From IMG/VR virus record IMGVR_UViG_3300027759_000075, positions 1-64,000 of that record: DNA of 64,000 bases; one strand, given 5' to 3'. The DNA comes from a virus. Of this stretch, positions 41,101 to 50,009 are shown piece by piece (position 1 is the stretch's first letter; each line of letters opens with the position of its first letter). The notes beneath the pieces are model-generated. The model ran no database searches. It had not been told where the DNA came from and saw nothing but the letters and a program-made list of their open reading frames with translations. Position numbers and translations under genes: made by a program.

Positions 41101-43418
41101 TAAAGTTTACAACCTTCGCAATCGGCTTCTTCATCAAAGTCAACAACTTCTAACTTTGTTTCTGGTTCATCTTGACCTTTACTACCGGTCTTGTTAATTA
41201 AACTATAATAAAATGTTTTCAGGCCCCAACGGTGTGCCTGCATCAAGTTCTTGGCAATCAGGGTAGTTGGTACTTTGCGGTCGGCAAAGTGTGCTGGATT
41301 ATAAAAAGTGTTGGTACTGATACTTTGATCAACATAAGCAGCAATAACTGCCGCGGTCTTGATATAACCGTCACAGTCTTTCTGTTCCCACATGAGTTGA
41401 TACTTGTTTTTTAACTTGTTGTACTCTGGAGCAACTTGAATTAAACTTCCTGCTTTGCTTTCTTTAACCGTGATCAAGCTCATTGGCATTTCAATACCGT
41501 TGGTTGAGTTAATAACAACTGAACTGGATTCAACCGGAGCCACGGCCATTAGGGTAGCATTACGCACACCGTGAACTTTCATTAGCTCACGTAATTTTTC
41601 CCAGTCTAATTCTGGTTTAAAATTAGCCAACTCATTGACTGCTCTAGCACGACGCTCCCATGGAAACTCTCCCTGGCCATAACGTGTTAATCCGCTATGA
41701 CTGCACGGACCACGTTCCTTGGCTAATTCTACAGTGGCTTCTGTCAAGTAGTAGGCTTGGTGTTCCATCCATGATTTAACTTCTTGTAGAGCATCCTTTT
41801 CACCATACAATAGGCTACGCTTGGCGTGCCAGTAGGCCAAGTTAGTAATACCAATACCCAAAGGCTGGATCTCTTGGTTACTTAACTGTGACTGAATGGA
41901 AAGAAAATCTTGGTAGTCCAGAATATTACACAAGCTACGCTGGAGTATACGACAAGCACGCCGCATGTCTTCTGGATTACGGAAAGCTCCCCAATTGATG
42001 GAACCCAACGTACAAAGAGCGATACGGCCATCGCTGTCATCCAGACGTTTAAAGGATTTAGTAGGAAGAAGTATTTCACAACAAAGGTTACTCTGGTAAA
42101 TGGTATGGAATTCAGGATCAAATGGACCTTGATTCTGAACATTGTCAATGAACACAAGATAGATACGTCCTGTGTCAGTGCGCTCTTTTAATATGCCACC
42201 TTTGAATACATCCTCGGCGGCCATAGTTTTAGTTCTTAAATCCTTACGCTTTTCATACTTGACATATAATTCTTCAAACTGTTCTGTATTCTTGTAAAAA
42301 GCTTCATACAAGTCTGGTACTTCATTAGGATCAAAGAATGTGATTGATTCTTTGTTTTTGAATCTACGCCAAAAGAAACTGTTGAGCACTACACCATAGT
42401 CCATAAAGCGAACTCGGGTTTCTTCAGTGCCTTGATTATTTTTAAGCACGATTAGATCGTCAAATTGATAATGCCAGATAGGATAAAATACCGTGGCACT
42501 TGCGTTACGAATACCACCTTGACTACAACTACGCAAATCACCAAACCACTTTTTTAGGAATGGTATCATGCCTGTATGCATGACTTCTCCGCCGCGAATA
42601 GGAGCACCCAGGGGACGTAGGCGACCAATTTCTAATCCTATGCCGGCACGTTTGGCCGCATACTTGGCCATCATCTCCCCACTAGCAAATATGCTATCCA
42701 GGTTGTCGTCACTGCGGATAAGCACACAACTAGAAAACTGTTTAGTTGGAGTGCCAAGGCCAGCCAGGACAGGTGTAGCAAGAGTAAACAAACCATCTGA
42801 CGCACAGTTGTAATACTCTTTGATGTAACGCATACGTGCCGATCCAGGTTCTTCTTTATGAAAGACCGTAGCGGCCGCGACCATATACCTAATTTGTGGA
42901 GTCTCGTAGATCTCCTTTGTAGCGCGATTGCGTACAAGATACTTCTCAATAAGTTGTTCAATAGCTGCATAACTGTATTCCTCATCTTTGTCATGGTCAA
43001 GCATGTCGTTCATGCGGTTCCAATCTTCTTGGGTATACCACTCAAGAAGTTCAGATGTGTATAAGCCTGTGTCTACGTTTTTCTTTACAATTTCATATAG
43101 ATGCGGAACATCATATGTTCCATACACATCTTTACGCAACATACTCAGGCGTTGTTTACCTGCTACATATTGATAATTGGTGTGACCTACATCTGGATTT
43201 GATTCTATATCAATTAAGTCCACAATAGCTCGCAATGTAATACCATCAATTTCTGTCGTGGTAATGCCATCGTAGAAATGCAATTGTGCTTTGATCTCAA
43301 TCATACTTTGACTTACGTCAGCAATGCCTTGACAGACTTTGGCAACCTGTGCCTGCCACTTTTCAATATGCAGTGGCTCTTTTTGTCCGCTTCTTTTAAC
43401 TACTGTAATCTGCGTCAT
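41100..43418 (-). CDS. nrdA: Class Ia ribonucleotide reductase alpha subunit
   Basis: 772 residues, full length. The N-terminal ATP-cone ('ITVVKRSGQKEPLHIEKWQAQ') can serve overall activity control. The active site has 'SSCVLIRSDDNLDSI', 'NLCCEILLPTK' (N-x-C-x-E) and 'ALCTLGSINWG', equivalent to the three redox/radical cysteines and Glu of E. coli NrdA. The C-terminus C-E-G-C-K-L is the shuttle Cys pair reduced by the glutaredoxin encoded 1.7 kb downstream. It reduces ribonucleotides for phage DNA synthesis. Confidence 0.95.
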   Translation of the reverse strand: MTQITVVKRSGQKEPLHIEKWQAQVAKVCQGIADVSQSMIEIKAQLHFYDGITTTEIDGITLRAIVDLIDIESNPDVGHTNYQYVAGKQRLSMLRKDVYGTYDVPHLYEIVKKNVDTGLYTSELLEWYTQEDWNRMNDMLDHDKDEEYSYAAIEQLIEKYLVRNRATKEIYETPQIRYMVAAATVFHKEEPGSARMRYIKEYYNCASDGLFTLATPVLAGLGTPTKQFSSCVLIRSDDNLDSIFASGEMMAKYAAKRAGIGLEIGRLRPLGAPIRGGEVMHTGMIPFLKKWFGDLRSCSQGGIRNASATVFYPIWHYQFDDLIVLKNNQGTEETRVRFMDYGVVLNSFFWRRFKNKESITFFDPNEVPDLYEAFYKNTEQFEELYVKYEKRKDLRTKTMAAEDVFKGGILKERTDTGRIYLVFIDNVQNQGPFDPEFHTIYQSNLCCEILLPTKSFKRLDDSDGRIALCTLGSINWGAFRNPEDMRRACRILQRSLCNILDYQDFLSIQSQLSNQEIQPLGIGITNLAYWHAKRSLLYGEKDALQEVKSWMEHQAYYLTEATVELAKERGPCSHSGLTRYGQGEFPWERRARAVNELANFKPELDWEKLRELMKVHGVRNATLMAVAPVESSSVVINSTNGIEMPMSLITVKESKAGSLIQVAPEYNKLKNKYQLMWEQKDCDGYIKTAAVIAAYVDQSISTNTFYNPAHFADRKVPTTLIAKNLMQAHRWGLKTFYYSLINKTGSKGQDEPETKLEVVDFDEEADCEGCKL

Positions 43419-43452
43419 TAATACTCTCTATTCTTAATTGTACTGTTTACTG

Positions 43453-43869
43453 CTAGATAATTTGGTCCAGCTGGTATTGCCTTTTGATTTTTACTTTAGT
43501 GAAGGTATTTACGACCTGTTCAGCTTGCCAATTAAGTATATATTTTTCTTTTGCAACCTGTACTAAATTACTGCCATCTTCAGTCAAAACCAAGGTTGTA
43601 GGCGCCATATCCGCACGATCCAGCATACTGATAGTATACACTATTCCAAGCCCTCTTGCAAGATCGCAATAGACATCATCGCTCAAAAGTTGCCAGGGAT
43701 CGGGCCAGGCGGATTGATCATCCCAATGTAGGTAATATGGTCGCCATGGGGCCGTAAACCACCAGGCATTGATGTCTTCAAGTGCTGATTCTATGGATAG
43801 ATTTTGAACTTGATCTCGTAGCTGGTTCCAGCTTTCCAGCCGGGCAGAAAATGTAGAGGGCCAGATCAA
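43453..43869 (-). CDS. Phage protein of unknown function, Trp-rich
   Basis: 138 residues with nine or so Trp and 'INAWWFTAPWRPYYLHWDDQSAWPDPWQLL'. This aromatic pattern is seen in conserved small proteins next to virion genes of T4-like marine phages. It overlaps the spike gene by 4 bp, so it may be a spike chaperone or connector; this is inference. Confidence 0.5.
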   Translation of the reverse strand: MIWPSTFSARLESWNQLRDQVQNLSIESALEDINAWWFTAPWRPYYLHWDDQSAWPDPWQLLSDDVYCDLARGLGIVYTISMLDRADMAPTTLVLTEDGSNLVQVAKEKYILNWQAEQVVNTFTKVKIKRQYQLDQII

Positions 43870-45458
43870 GCTAGGTATGTGATACTATAGGTCATTGTGG
43901 CATTGGTGCCAGCGTTGTCAGCAGTGTAAGTTAGACTAACTATGTCGCCTGCTTGATCAACTGTTAAGGTAACACCAGTGTTGTTGTTTTCTACATAGTC
44001 GTCGCTGGAGGTGATTCCTAGACTAGAATCTCCAACGTCGGTGGCTACCATGATAGTACCGGTACGATATACAGGACCTCTCACAATAGTGTAGTTGACA
44101 CTGAATGCTCGAATTGTTGTAGCATTGAGTTCAAACACAGTACCTGTGTCATTGTCGGTTAGCGTGGCCGAGTCGCCACTTTCACGTGTGTATGTGCCCA
44201 TGGCCAACTGACCACCGTTGGTGGTGGCTATGCTGACAGTGTTGTTGAGATCAATTCTAGGATAGGTTGTGGCAAATGTATCAGTGCGTTCAAACAGATC
44301 GCTGATACTGACGTTGTTGTTGCTTTGTATGCTGATAATGCTGGTAGCAGGCGTGCCTGTGCTGCCTGTAAAGTGGTTGCCCACATCATAAAAAATGTTA
44401 TGACCACTGGCATTGATTGCCAACACAAGATTGCTGCCAAATACAATACCCTCGGCATAGATATCGTCAAACAGGTTGCCTACAATTCTTGTGCCAGTTG
44501 GACCACCATTGGTCACTGCCGCGGTTCCTAGCACAACACCTCTGTATAAAGTATTAAACTGACTGGTAGAAACGGTAACTGCTTTAGTTTGCTGGTTAGT
44601 GTTGATGCCCCATACTAGTCCAGAGAACACACAACCATCAAAGGTAATTTGTTCACAAACAAGACTGCTGGTGCTGGCAAAACTTACACCAATACTTCCG
44701 TTAGCATCAGAGTCTAAGTCTGCAGTAGTTGATACTCCACGAAATCCTACATTTTGAAAACGACAATTAGTAGCGTCTTGAACTAGGAACACACTGCCTG
44801 TAGGATCAGAGTGTGTGAATCCCATGTTGGTAATGGTAATATATTGAGGTGTTATTGCGCCAGCATCACCAATGTTTACTCCTATGTTTTGTAAACTATC
44901 CGCCGTGCGTGATACATAATCGTCAACACCAGAATCCATAACAATTAAAGAATTGTCTCCACCTTCACCTACTAATGTGGCATAAGGAGGAATCTTAATA
45001 GCACTGGTCACACGATATACACCAGCTGGAAAAAACAAACTGCGGCGTATTTGTGGATTTACTTCTCTGCAATACAGTTGATACAAGGCACGATTGATGG
45101 CCGCAGTATCATCTGTAACTCCATCACCTGTTGCACCAAAGTCCAACACACTGGCAAACTGATCCAACCATGATTGCAAACTTAAGGTTATTGGATCGCC
45201 AGCAGTGGGTCCTGTTTGTACAGTATACCCAGCGGCTTGACCTTTGTAGGTGTAAGTGTTAGTGAAGTTTAAAATGTCACTGAATTCTGTTAAGATTTCA
45301 GTGTTGCCAATAACCGGGGCGCCATCTTGTAGTGTACCATTACCAATCCATAACTGGCGGGTGTCTGTTGACCAGCCCAATTCTGCACCAGCTAACTGTG
45401 GTAAATTTTCTGCTAACCCTTTGCGGTTAGTAATTTGAGAGATCTGTACAATGGCCAA
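43866..45458 (-). CDS. Pectate-lyase-fold tail spike
   Basis: 530 residues. Start is TTG (45456-45458) behind AAGGAAGACTAAA; no ATG fits. The N-terminus 'AGAELGWSTDTRQLWIGNGTLQDGAPVIGNTEI' is a short structural module common to phage fibres. From about residue 86, 'SVLDFGATGDGVTDDTAAINRALYQLY' and 'LFFPAGVYRVTSAIKIPPYATLVGEG' match Pectate_lyase_3 right-handed beta-helices, followed by helix turns and a beta end. Such spikes bind or cut surface polysaccharides. A GCTAAATAC late box lies 27 bp before the start. Confidence 0.85.
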   Translation of the reverse strand: MAIVQISQITNRKGLAENLPQLAGAELGWSTDTRQLWIGNGTLQDGAPVIGNTEILTEFSDILNFTNTYTYKGQAAGYTVQTGPTAGDPITLSLQSWLDQFASVLDFGATGDGVTDDTAAINRALYQLYCREVNPQIRRSLFFPAGVYRVTSAIKIPPYATLVGEGGDNSLIVMDSGVDDYVSRTADSLQNIGVNIGDAGAITPQYITITNMGFTHSDPTGSVFLVQDATNCRFQNVGFRGVSTTADLDSDANGSIGVSFASTSSLVCEQITFDGCVFSGLVWGINTNQQTKAVTVSTSQFNTLYRGVVLGTAAVTNGGPTGTRIVGNLFDDIYAEGIVFGSNLVLAINASGHNIFYDVGNHFTGSTGTPATSIISIQSNNNVSISDLFERTDTFATTYPRIDLNNTVSIATTNGGQLAMGTYTRESGDSATLTDNDTGTVFELNATTIRAFSVNYTIVRGPVYRTGTIMVATDVGDSSLGITSSDDYVENNNTGVTLTVDQAGDIVSLTYTADNAGTNATMTYSITYLA

Positions 45459-45484
45459 TTTAGTCTTCCTTGAATTCTATCCAG

Positions 45485-45492
45485 TATTTAGC
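45485..45492 (-). promoter_or_regulatory. Candidate late promoter box (GCTAAATA) for the spike gene
   Basis: On minus GCTAAATA, with an AAGGAAG ribosome-binding site between box and the TTG start. Predicted leader about 21 nt. Confidence 0.5.
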
Positions 45493-45495
45493 TGG

Positions 45496-46209
45496 TTAGG
45501 CCAGTAGGTAGTACTGCTCTAATCTGCGCCACCAAGCATCAGACCAGTAGCTAAAATCCTCAGGTTTTAGTATGAATTCTTGATAAACCGGACGGGCCAA
45601 TGGGTTCCCCATGTCGTCTACTGGCGGCTTTACTGCCATTAGCACTACACCCTTGCGTATGTTGGTTCCATACACTTCATTGTGTGCCAGTGCATAGGCT
45701 GTAAGCTGTAAGTAATAGTCTTCAATCCACTCCGCTTTTTTAGGTTTGTTAGTCTGTTTAAAGTCCAGGATACTTTCGTCTTGTTGATGAATGCCTACAC
45801 AGTCTGTTGTGCCTGCATACAGCTTGGGAAAATACAAAGGAATTTCTACACCCCAAAATTCATTAACATTTACCAGTCCGTCTTCAATCACAGTCTGTGC
45901 CATGGCATGACTGGCCCAGCCAAACGGATTTGTTCCACGGTCCTTTAGTTCACCTTCTTTTACATAATGCTCTAGATAGGTGTGCATTCTGGTGCCGCGG
46001 TTGGCAGCTTCTGTGGTAATTTGTTGTGCTTTGGCATGCCCTACATTTTTACGCCACTGTTCTAGTGCGGCTTTAGTTTCAGCGGGTTTGGTCTTGTCTA
46101 GGATAGTGGTTACACTAGGTACTCGGCTACCATCTGGGGTAGAATACAAGCGTCGGCCTTCATCTGTGGTACGACTTAGTTCATGATAGATAAATTTTGG
46201 ATTATACAT
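45496..46209 (-). CDS. PD-(D/E)XK nuclease (RecB-like exonuclease family)
   Basis: 237 residues from the ATG at 46207-46209. The motif I glutamates lie in 'GTRMHTYLEHYV', and the metal site reads 'AGTTDCVGIHQQDESILDFKQTNK' (G-T-x-D, then D-F-K), with 'YYLQLTAYALA' (Q-x-x-x-Y) after it. This is the Cas4/RecB-type fold found in many phage genomes, acting in recombination or end processing. A TTGACT-17-TATACT promoter ends 6 bp before the ATG, so its mRNA would be leaderless. Confidence 0.75.
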   Translation of the reverse strand: MYNPKFIYHELSRTTDEGRRLYSTPDGSRVPSVTTILDKTKPAETKAALEQWRKNVGHAKAQQITTEAANRGTRMHTYLEHYVKEGELKDRGTNPFGWASHAMAQTVIEDGLVNVNEFWGVEIPLYFPKLYAGTTDCVGIHQQDESILDFKQTNKPKKAEWIEDYYLQLTAYALAHNEVYGTNIRKGVVLMAVKPPVDDMGNPLARPVYQEFILKPEDFSYWSDAWWRRLEQYYLLA

Positions 46210-46215
46210 CAAGTT

Positions 46216-46244
46216 AGTATAACAGAATTATTGGACAGAGTCAA
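46216..46244 (-). promoter_or_regulatory. Sigma70-type promoter for a leaderless nuclease mRNA
   Basis: On minus: TTGACT, 17 bp, TATACT, then 6 bases and the ATG. No Shine-Dalgarno. It lies in the 36 bp gap behind the HNH gene. Confidence 0.75.
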
Positions 46245-46245
46245 G

Positions 46246-46830
46246 TTAAACAAGTTCATATCTTGCTGTACCTCTATTAAAAATAACAAGACCCTGTTTG
46301 ACTAATTCAAATATAATAGATTCAGATTCGGCATGTAATTTATTATGTTCTGCTACTGTAGTTAAAAATAAATTTTCAAGTTTATTATTTCTTTTATTAC
46401 CGTCTATATGATGTACTATTTCCCCTTTTTCTATTCGACGTTGTAAATAGGTTTCCATTACAAATATATGTTCTCGAATACATCTATATCCGCCCGGGCG
46501 ATAAGGATAATCTTTACCAATATATACTTCTGGATAGCCTTCTTTACCTGAGATTACTGTTCCAATTCTATTTGTAAATTTATTTTTAATTTTTGCTTGA
46601 TATCCTGCAGATCCCGCTAATTTTGCTACACCTATTTTAGAAATACAATTTTTACAGTAGGATTTAGATTCTGGGTCATATATTTTGCCATTTTTTGCTT
46701 TAGTAAATTCAGCAAAACAATGATCACATTTCCAGCGTATTATTTTTTTGGTTCTGGTATATTCTGAAAGTTTACCAAATTTGCTTTTCTTTGTGTAATT
46801 ATTTGTTTCTGTTAATTCTTCTATAAACAT
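46246..46830 (-). CDS. HNH homing endonuclease
   Basis: 194 residues, AT-rich. The first half has two CxxC pairs ('CDHCFAEF', 'CKNCISK') for zinc, and residues about 130-170 hold the HNH core 'EIVHHIDGNKRNNKLENLFLTTVAEHNKLH'. A free-standing mobile nuclease inserted between iscA and the PD-(D/E)XK gene. ATG behind TAGGAGAAATT, with a GATAAATA box upstream. Confidence 0.88.
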   Translation of the reverse strand: MFIEELTETNNYTKKSKFGKLSEYTRTKKIIRWKCDHCFAEFTKAKNGKIYDPESKSYCKNCISKIGVAKLAGSAGYQAKIKNKFTNRIGTVISGKEGYPEVYIGKDYPYRPGGYRCIREHIFVMETYLQRRIEKGEIVHHIDGNKRNNKLENLFLTTVAEHNKLHAESESIIFELVKQGLVIFNRGTARYELV

Positions 46831-46846
46831 AATTTCTCCTATATTT

Positions 46847-46854
46847 TATTTATC
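46847..46854 (-). promoter_or_regulatory. Candidate late promoter box (GATAAATA) for the HNH gene
   Basis: On minus GATAAATA followed by a short leader with TAGGAG. T4 homing nucleases often carry their own late promoters. Confidence 0.45.
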
Positions 46855-46897
46855 CACAAGAGGATATTTTATAGGATTTTTATTATCTAATGGATTG

Positions 46898-47218
46898 TTA
46901 AATGCGGAAGCTAGTACCGCAACCACAGCGGTCTTTTTCCAAGGGATTTATAAATTCAAAGCCTTCGTTTAGACCCTGGCGTACATAGTCTACTTCTAAT
47001 CCTTCAAGATATGCAGAACTTTTAGGATCAACTACAACCACAAATCCATCTTGCTCAAAGGCAATATCCTCTGAATTTACAGTATCAATATATTCCAACA
47101 CATAAGCAAGTCCAGAACATCCGGTAGTTCTTACACCCAGACGAATACCCATGCCCCGACCACGTTTGTTTAAATTGGCCACAATTTTTTTAGCGGCTAT
47201 TTCAGTCACTGATATCAT
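46898..47218 (-). CDS. iscA: Iron-sulfur cluster assembly protein IscA/HesB family
   Basis: 106 residues with the three conserved cysteines of A-type carriers: Cys34 in 'TTGCSGLAYVLEY' and Cys98/Cys100 in 'DRCGCGTSFRI'. A-type proteins carry [2Fe-2S] or [4Fe-4S] clusters from the scaffold to target enzymes. It overlaps iscU by one base, so both are co-translated. Possible clients are the two phage radical SAM enzymes. Confidence 0.95.
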   Translation of the reverse strand: MISVTEIAAKKIVANLNKRGRGMGIRLGVRTTGCSGLAYVLEYIDTVNSEDIAFEQDGFVVVVDPKSSAYLEGLEVDYVRQGLNEGFEFINPLEKDRCGCGTSFRI

Positions 47219-47589
47219 TAGTGTTTGCTTTTGTAATCTGCTACTGCAGCCTTAATAGCGTCTTCCGCAAGGATACTACAATGGATCTTAACTGGCGGGA
47301 GTGCAAGTTCCTCTGCAATTTGAGAGTTCTTAATTGCTCCGGCCTCGTCCAGCGTTTTGCCCTTGACCCATTCTGTGACAAGTGAGCTCGAAGCGATCGC
47401 CGACCCACAACCATAAGTTTTGAATTTTGCATCTGTTATAATTCCATCTTCAACTCGGATCTGTAATTTCATCACGTCACCGCAAGCGGGGGCTCCCACC
47501 ATGCCAGTGCCAACAGTATCATCTATTTCTAATTTTCCAACGTTGCGTGGATTTTCGTAGTGATCAATTACTTTTTCTGAATAGGCCAT
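47218..47589 (-). CDS. iscU: Iron-sulfur cluster scaffold IscU
   Basis: 123 residues, full length. All three cluster cysteines (Cys36, Cys61, Cys104), the Asp38 that makes clusters labile and the HscA-binding motif L-P-P-V-K (97-101) are present, so it should dock with host IscS and HscA. Phage genomes rarely have IscU; with IscA it gives an assembly and delivery pair but no desulfurase, so sulfur must come from the host. TTGTAA-17-TATAAT and an AAAGGAG ribosome-binding site lie upstream. Confidence 0.96.
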   Translation of the reverse strand: MAYSEKVIDHYENPRNVGKLEIDDTVGTGMVGAPACGDVMKLQIRVEDGIITDAKFKTYGCGSAIASSSLVTEWVKGKTLDEAGAIKNSQIAEELALPPVKIHCSILAEDAIKAAVADYKSKH

Positions 47590-47606
47590 TGTATACTCCT
47601 TTGTGT

Positions 47607-47635
47607 ATTATAACATGTTACCAAATTATTTACAA
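47607..47635 (-). promoter_or_regulatory. Sigma70-like promoter for iscU-iscA, with overlapping TAAATA
   Basis: On minus: TTGTAA, 17 bp, TATAAT. The -35 is a partial match, but the -10 is perfect. A GTAAATAA late-like box overlaps the -35, so expression may extend to late times. Confidence 0.65.
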
Positions 47636-47644
47636 CCGTTTTGA

Positions 47645-47980
47645 TTAAGAACGACGCTTCATTGCCGCTTTGGCATTAGAATCTACTACCGCACGGGCTT
47701 GGTCCACGCTCATGCCAGTAGCAACCTCTGTGTCACCTTTGAATCGAACCACATTAGAATTTGGTTCCAATGGCTCTAGTATGTTGCTCAGTGGTTCTTG
47801 ACTGATTAGGTCGCCTAAATTGTCTGCGGTAACATTCACTCCTAAACTCTTGGCTAGATCAATAAAAGCTGTTTGACTGATTTGTTTTTTGGCCGTTTCG
47901 TCTTGACTGCGTCCAAGCAAAAACTGGCTTAATGCAGCCAGTCGTTGTGTGTTAGGGTCTGCAACTTCGCGGATTAACAT
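47645..47980 (-). CDS. Phage protein of unknown function, virion-associated candidate
   Basis: 111 residues. 'MLIREVADPNTQRLAALSQFLLGR' resembles the short leader of neighbouring late genes ('MKLQELAVANPTKQAAKVF'). Helical, ending in basic 'KAAMKRRS'. It shares one base with the next gene. No recognised domain. Confidence 0.5.
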   Translation of the reverse strand: MLIREVADPNTQRLAALSQFLLGRSQDETAKKQISQTAFIDLAKSLGVNVTADNLGDLISQEPLSNILEPLEPNSNVVRFKGDTEVATGMSVDQARAVVDSNAKAAMKRRS

Positions 47981-48828
47981 TATCTACGTTCACGTCCTAG
48001 ACCAGCGGGTTCAATATTGGCATCCATTTCTGCATCAATATCTTCTTCACCGTTGACGGTTGGAATTTCAGCATCAATAGCAACTTCCTCTTGACCTGGC
48101 ACAGGTGGTGCAGGTTCTTCACCTGGAACAGTAGGAGCTTGCCCAGTTACTACGCCCAATGCCTGCTCCAGTTGAGTCTTGGCGCCTTGCAAATTTTGTA
48201 ACAGTCCAGCCAATGCAGCTGTAGCGTCTGTGTTAAACTGCATGGCTTGATCAACCCCAACTTCGTTCTTGATCTGGTCAACCAAGGCTGGTAAATCTTT
48301 AAACTGCATGGCACTGATTTGTTCACTCATTTTTTGCACTTGGTCAACCATGTCTTGACTGGCCAACACAACTTGAGCCTGCTGAACTTCGCTAGCTTCG
48401 CGCAATCGACGAGCAATTTTGCTTTCTGCCATGGCCATCATTGTAGGATCGTTCATTTGTTTTTGCAATTGGGCAATTTCTTCTTGTTTGGCTCGGATAG
48501 TGTCTTGTATTTGCTTTTTCTTTTGTTGAACCTGGGCGGCCATCAAGGCTTGTTGTTGTTGAGGATTAGCAGCGGGTTGACCTGCAACAGCTTGAGTGGC
48601 TAGAGCCTGCTCTAACATTACCAATTTAAGATATGCTGGGTTACGTTCACTTTGATGGAACTCAGGAGTGCGACGGTGTTCGCTGATCAATGAGCGTACA
48701 CGGTTTAATAGGCCTTGAGCTTGGCGGCGAGAAATAGTATCAAATTTGATACTGGTTCCAAAATAGCTTTCAAAAACCTTAGCGGCTTGTTTTGTTGGGT
48801 TGGCTACGGCCAGTTCTTGCAGTTTCAT
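47980..48828 (-). CDS. Helical phage protein with Gln-rich coiled coil, virion-associated candidate
   Basis: 282 residues. The N-terminal part 'FDTISRRQAQGLLNRVRSLISEHRRTPEFHQSERNPAYLKLVMLEQAL' is well conserved in my memory of T4-like marine phage genomes, though unnamed. Residues 85-150 are Gln-rich coiled coil, and the C-terminus is Pro- and Glu-rich and likely disordered. ATG behind AAAGGG, with a CTAAATAT box upstream within the next gene. A scaffolding or internal head role is possible. Confidence 0.55.
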   Translation of the reverse strand: MKLQELAVANPTKQAAKVFESYFGTSIKFDTISRRQAQGLLNRVRSLISEHRRTPEFHQSERNPAYLKLVMLEQALATQAVAGQPAANPQQQQALMAAQVQQKKKQIQDTIRAKQEEIAQLQKQMNDPTMMAMAESKIARRLREASEVQQAQVVLASQDMVDQVQKMSEQISAMQFKDLPALVDQIKNEVGVDQAMQFNTDATAALAGLLQNLQGAKTQLEQALGVVTGQAPTVPGEEPAPPVPGQEEVAIDAEIPTVNGEEDIDAEMDANIEPAGLGRERR

Positions 48829-49276
48829 TATCGAATCCCTTTTGTTGAATATATTTAGCCCATTCTACACATTTGGTTAGTTGATTTTCTAGTTGTTTTT
48901 TGTGTATGATCTTGCTTTCTAGCTTGGTTAAAATAGTTTCACGTAACGCTGGGCTTTGACTACGGTCACCTACAGCAGCTCTAGCATTGATATCCTGTGT
49001 CAATGCATTTAATTTGTTGTCTACTGTTAGCAGTTCACGTGCTGTATTGTAGGCACGGTTTTTGTCGGCTATACACCAACTGAGTGCAGTTTTAGTACTG
49101 TGGAATGTGCCCACTTCTGTGGCTGAACAAAATACTTGGTATCCAGGACGCAACGGAACAATGCGATATCGTCCAAATGCTTCGTATTCGCCTGCATCGG
49201 TTTGCCAGATCAAATTAGGAGTAATATTCTTAAATTCCTGGCGAAACAGGCGTTCAAATTCTTGGTCTGGCTTCAT
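48779..49276 (-). CDS. Conserved-looking phage protein, unknown function
   Basis: 165 residues: a small N-terminal domain ('IWQTDAGEYEAFGRYRIVPLRPGYQVFCSATEVGTF') and a helical C-terminal half. It overlaps the downstream gene by 50 bp and the membrane gene upstream by 4 bp, which is a large overlap but typical for this region. Function unknown. Confidence 0.55.
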   Translation of the reverse strand: MKPDQEFERLFRQEFKNITPNLIWQTDAGEYEAFGRYRIVPLRPGYQVFCSATEVGTFHSTKTALSWCIADKNRAYNTARELLTVDNKLNALTQDINARAAVGDRSQSPALRETILTKLESKIIHKKQLENQLTKCVEWAKYIQQKGFDNETARTGRSQPNKTSR

Positions 49277-49536
49277 TTAAGAACGTAGTGAGATATAAGA
49301 TAAATTACCGAAGCTGCTAAAAATCCAATGATTCCAACACCCCACCCAATTAATCTATCTGTGTTTTTTTCACTTAACTTACTTACACTGGATTTAACTT
49401 CTTGTACCATAGTGCAAAGATGTGCAATGCTTTCGCTCATGGCGGACATTTTATCTTCTAGTGCATTATAGCGTTCAGCACACAGTTCCACATGCGCTTC
49501 TAGGCTTTTCTTTTCAATATCCGTAGCTTCAATCAT
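49273..49536 (-). CDS. Coiled-coil protein with C-terminal membrane segment
   Basis: 87 residues: a long helix (5-60) and one membrane segment ('WGVGIIGFLAASVIYLISHYVL', 66-87). The shape resembles XhlA-like or other holin-associated phage proteins, making it a candidate in lysis, but there is no firm match. Late-type promoter with 5' stem-loop upstream. Confidence 0.55.
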   Translation of the reverse strand: MIEATDIEKKSLEAHVELCAERYNALEDKMSAMSESIAHLCTMVQEVKSSVSKLSEKNTDRLIGWGVGIIGFLAASVIYLISHYVLK

Positions 49537-49556
49537 AGTATTTTCTCTATTTTTGT

Positions 49557-49593
49557 GGATCGGCTCTTGTGCAGATCCTATTAATTATTTATG
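49557..49593 (-). promoter_or_regulatory. Late-type promoter box with 5' stem-loop
   Basis: On minus CATAAATA (49586-49593), then a GGATC/GATCC stem (arms 49574-49578 and 49557-49561) starting about 2 bases after the predicted start. The ribosome-binding site AGAGAAAA of the membrane protein follows. Confidence 0.5.
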
Positions 49594-50009
49594 GAAATAG
49601 GTGCAAACCAAATGTTTTGTTTGGGTCCGTCGGTGACTAAAATAGATTCAATATCTGGAGTGTTATTGAGTTCACGCAACATAGGAACTCCGTTGGCATC
49701 TGCTCTTAGCACTTGTGTAGGGTCGTTGTTGGGGCCATAAATGCCATCGGTTTCTGTTTCAAATTCAAACATCCATCGAGTACCAGTTTGATCCGGTATT
49801 GGGTCGGTAAGAGCAAATAATTGTGTGCGAAGGCCCAGGATTTGTGTAAGTGTTTCCCAATTGCGTTGTTGATTACGACTGCGATTCCAAGATTCAGTAT
49901 CTTGTATCAATTGTCCAGCACGATCCCGGAATGGCATATGAGCTGATTTAAAATGACCAGTTATGCCGGTCACGGTAATATCAAATTGAGTTTGACAGGC
50001 AAACTTCAT
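49581..50009 (-). CDS. Conserved-looking phage protein, unknown function
   Basis: 142 residues. 'LGLRTQLFALTDPIPDQTGTRWMFEFETETDGIYG' and 'DIESILVTDGPKQNIWFAPISIN' give a folded beta-rich protein. It shares 4 bp with the gene upstream. I associate it with T4-like structural clusters but cannot name it. Confidence 0.5.
   Translation of the reverse strand: MKFACQTQFDITVTGITGHFKSAHMPFRDRAGQLIQDTESWNRSRNQQRNWETLTQILGLRTQLFALTDPIPDQTGTRWMFEFETETDGIYGPNNDPTQVLRADANGVPMLRELNNTPDIESILVTDGPKQNIWFAPISINN

Noticed and set aside
49273-49536. Calling the coiled-coil membrane protein a holin
   Set aside because: One membrane segment and a long helix fit several phage families; no endolysin gene is adjacent.
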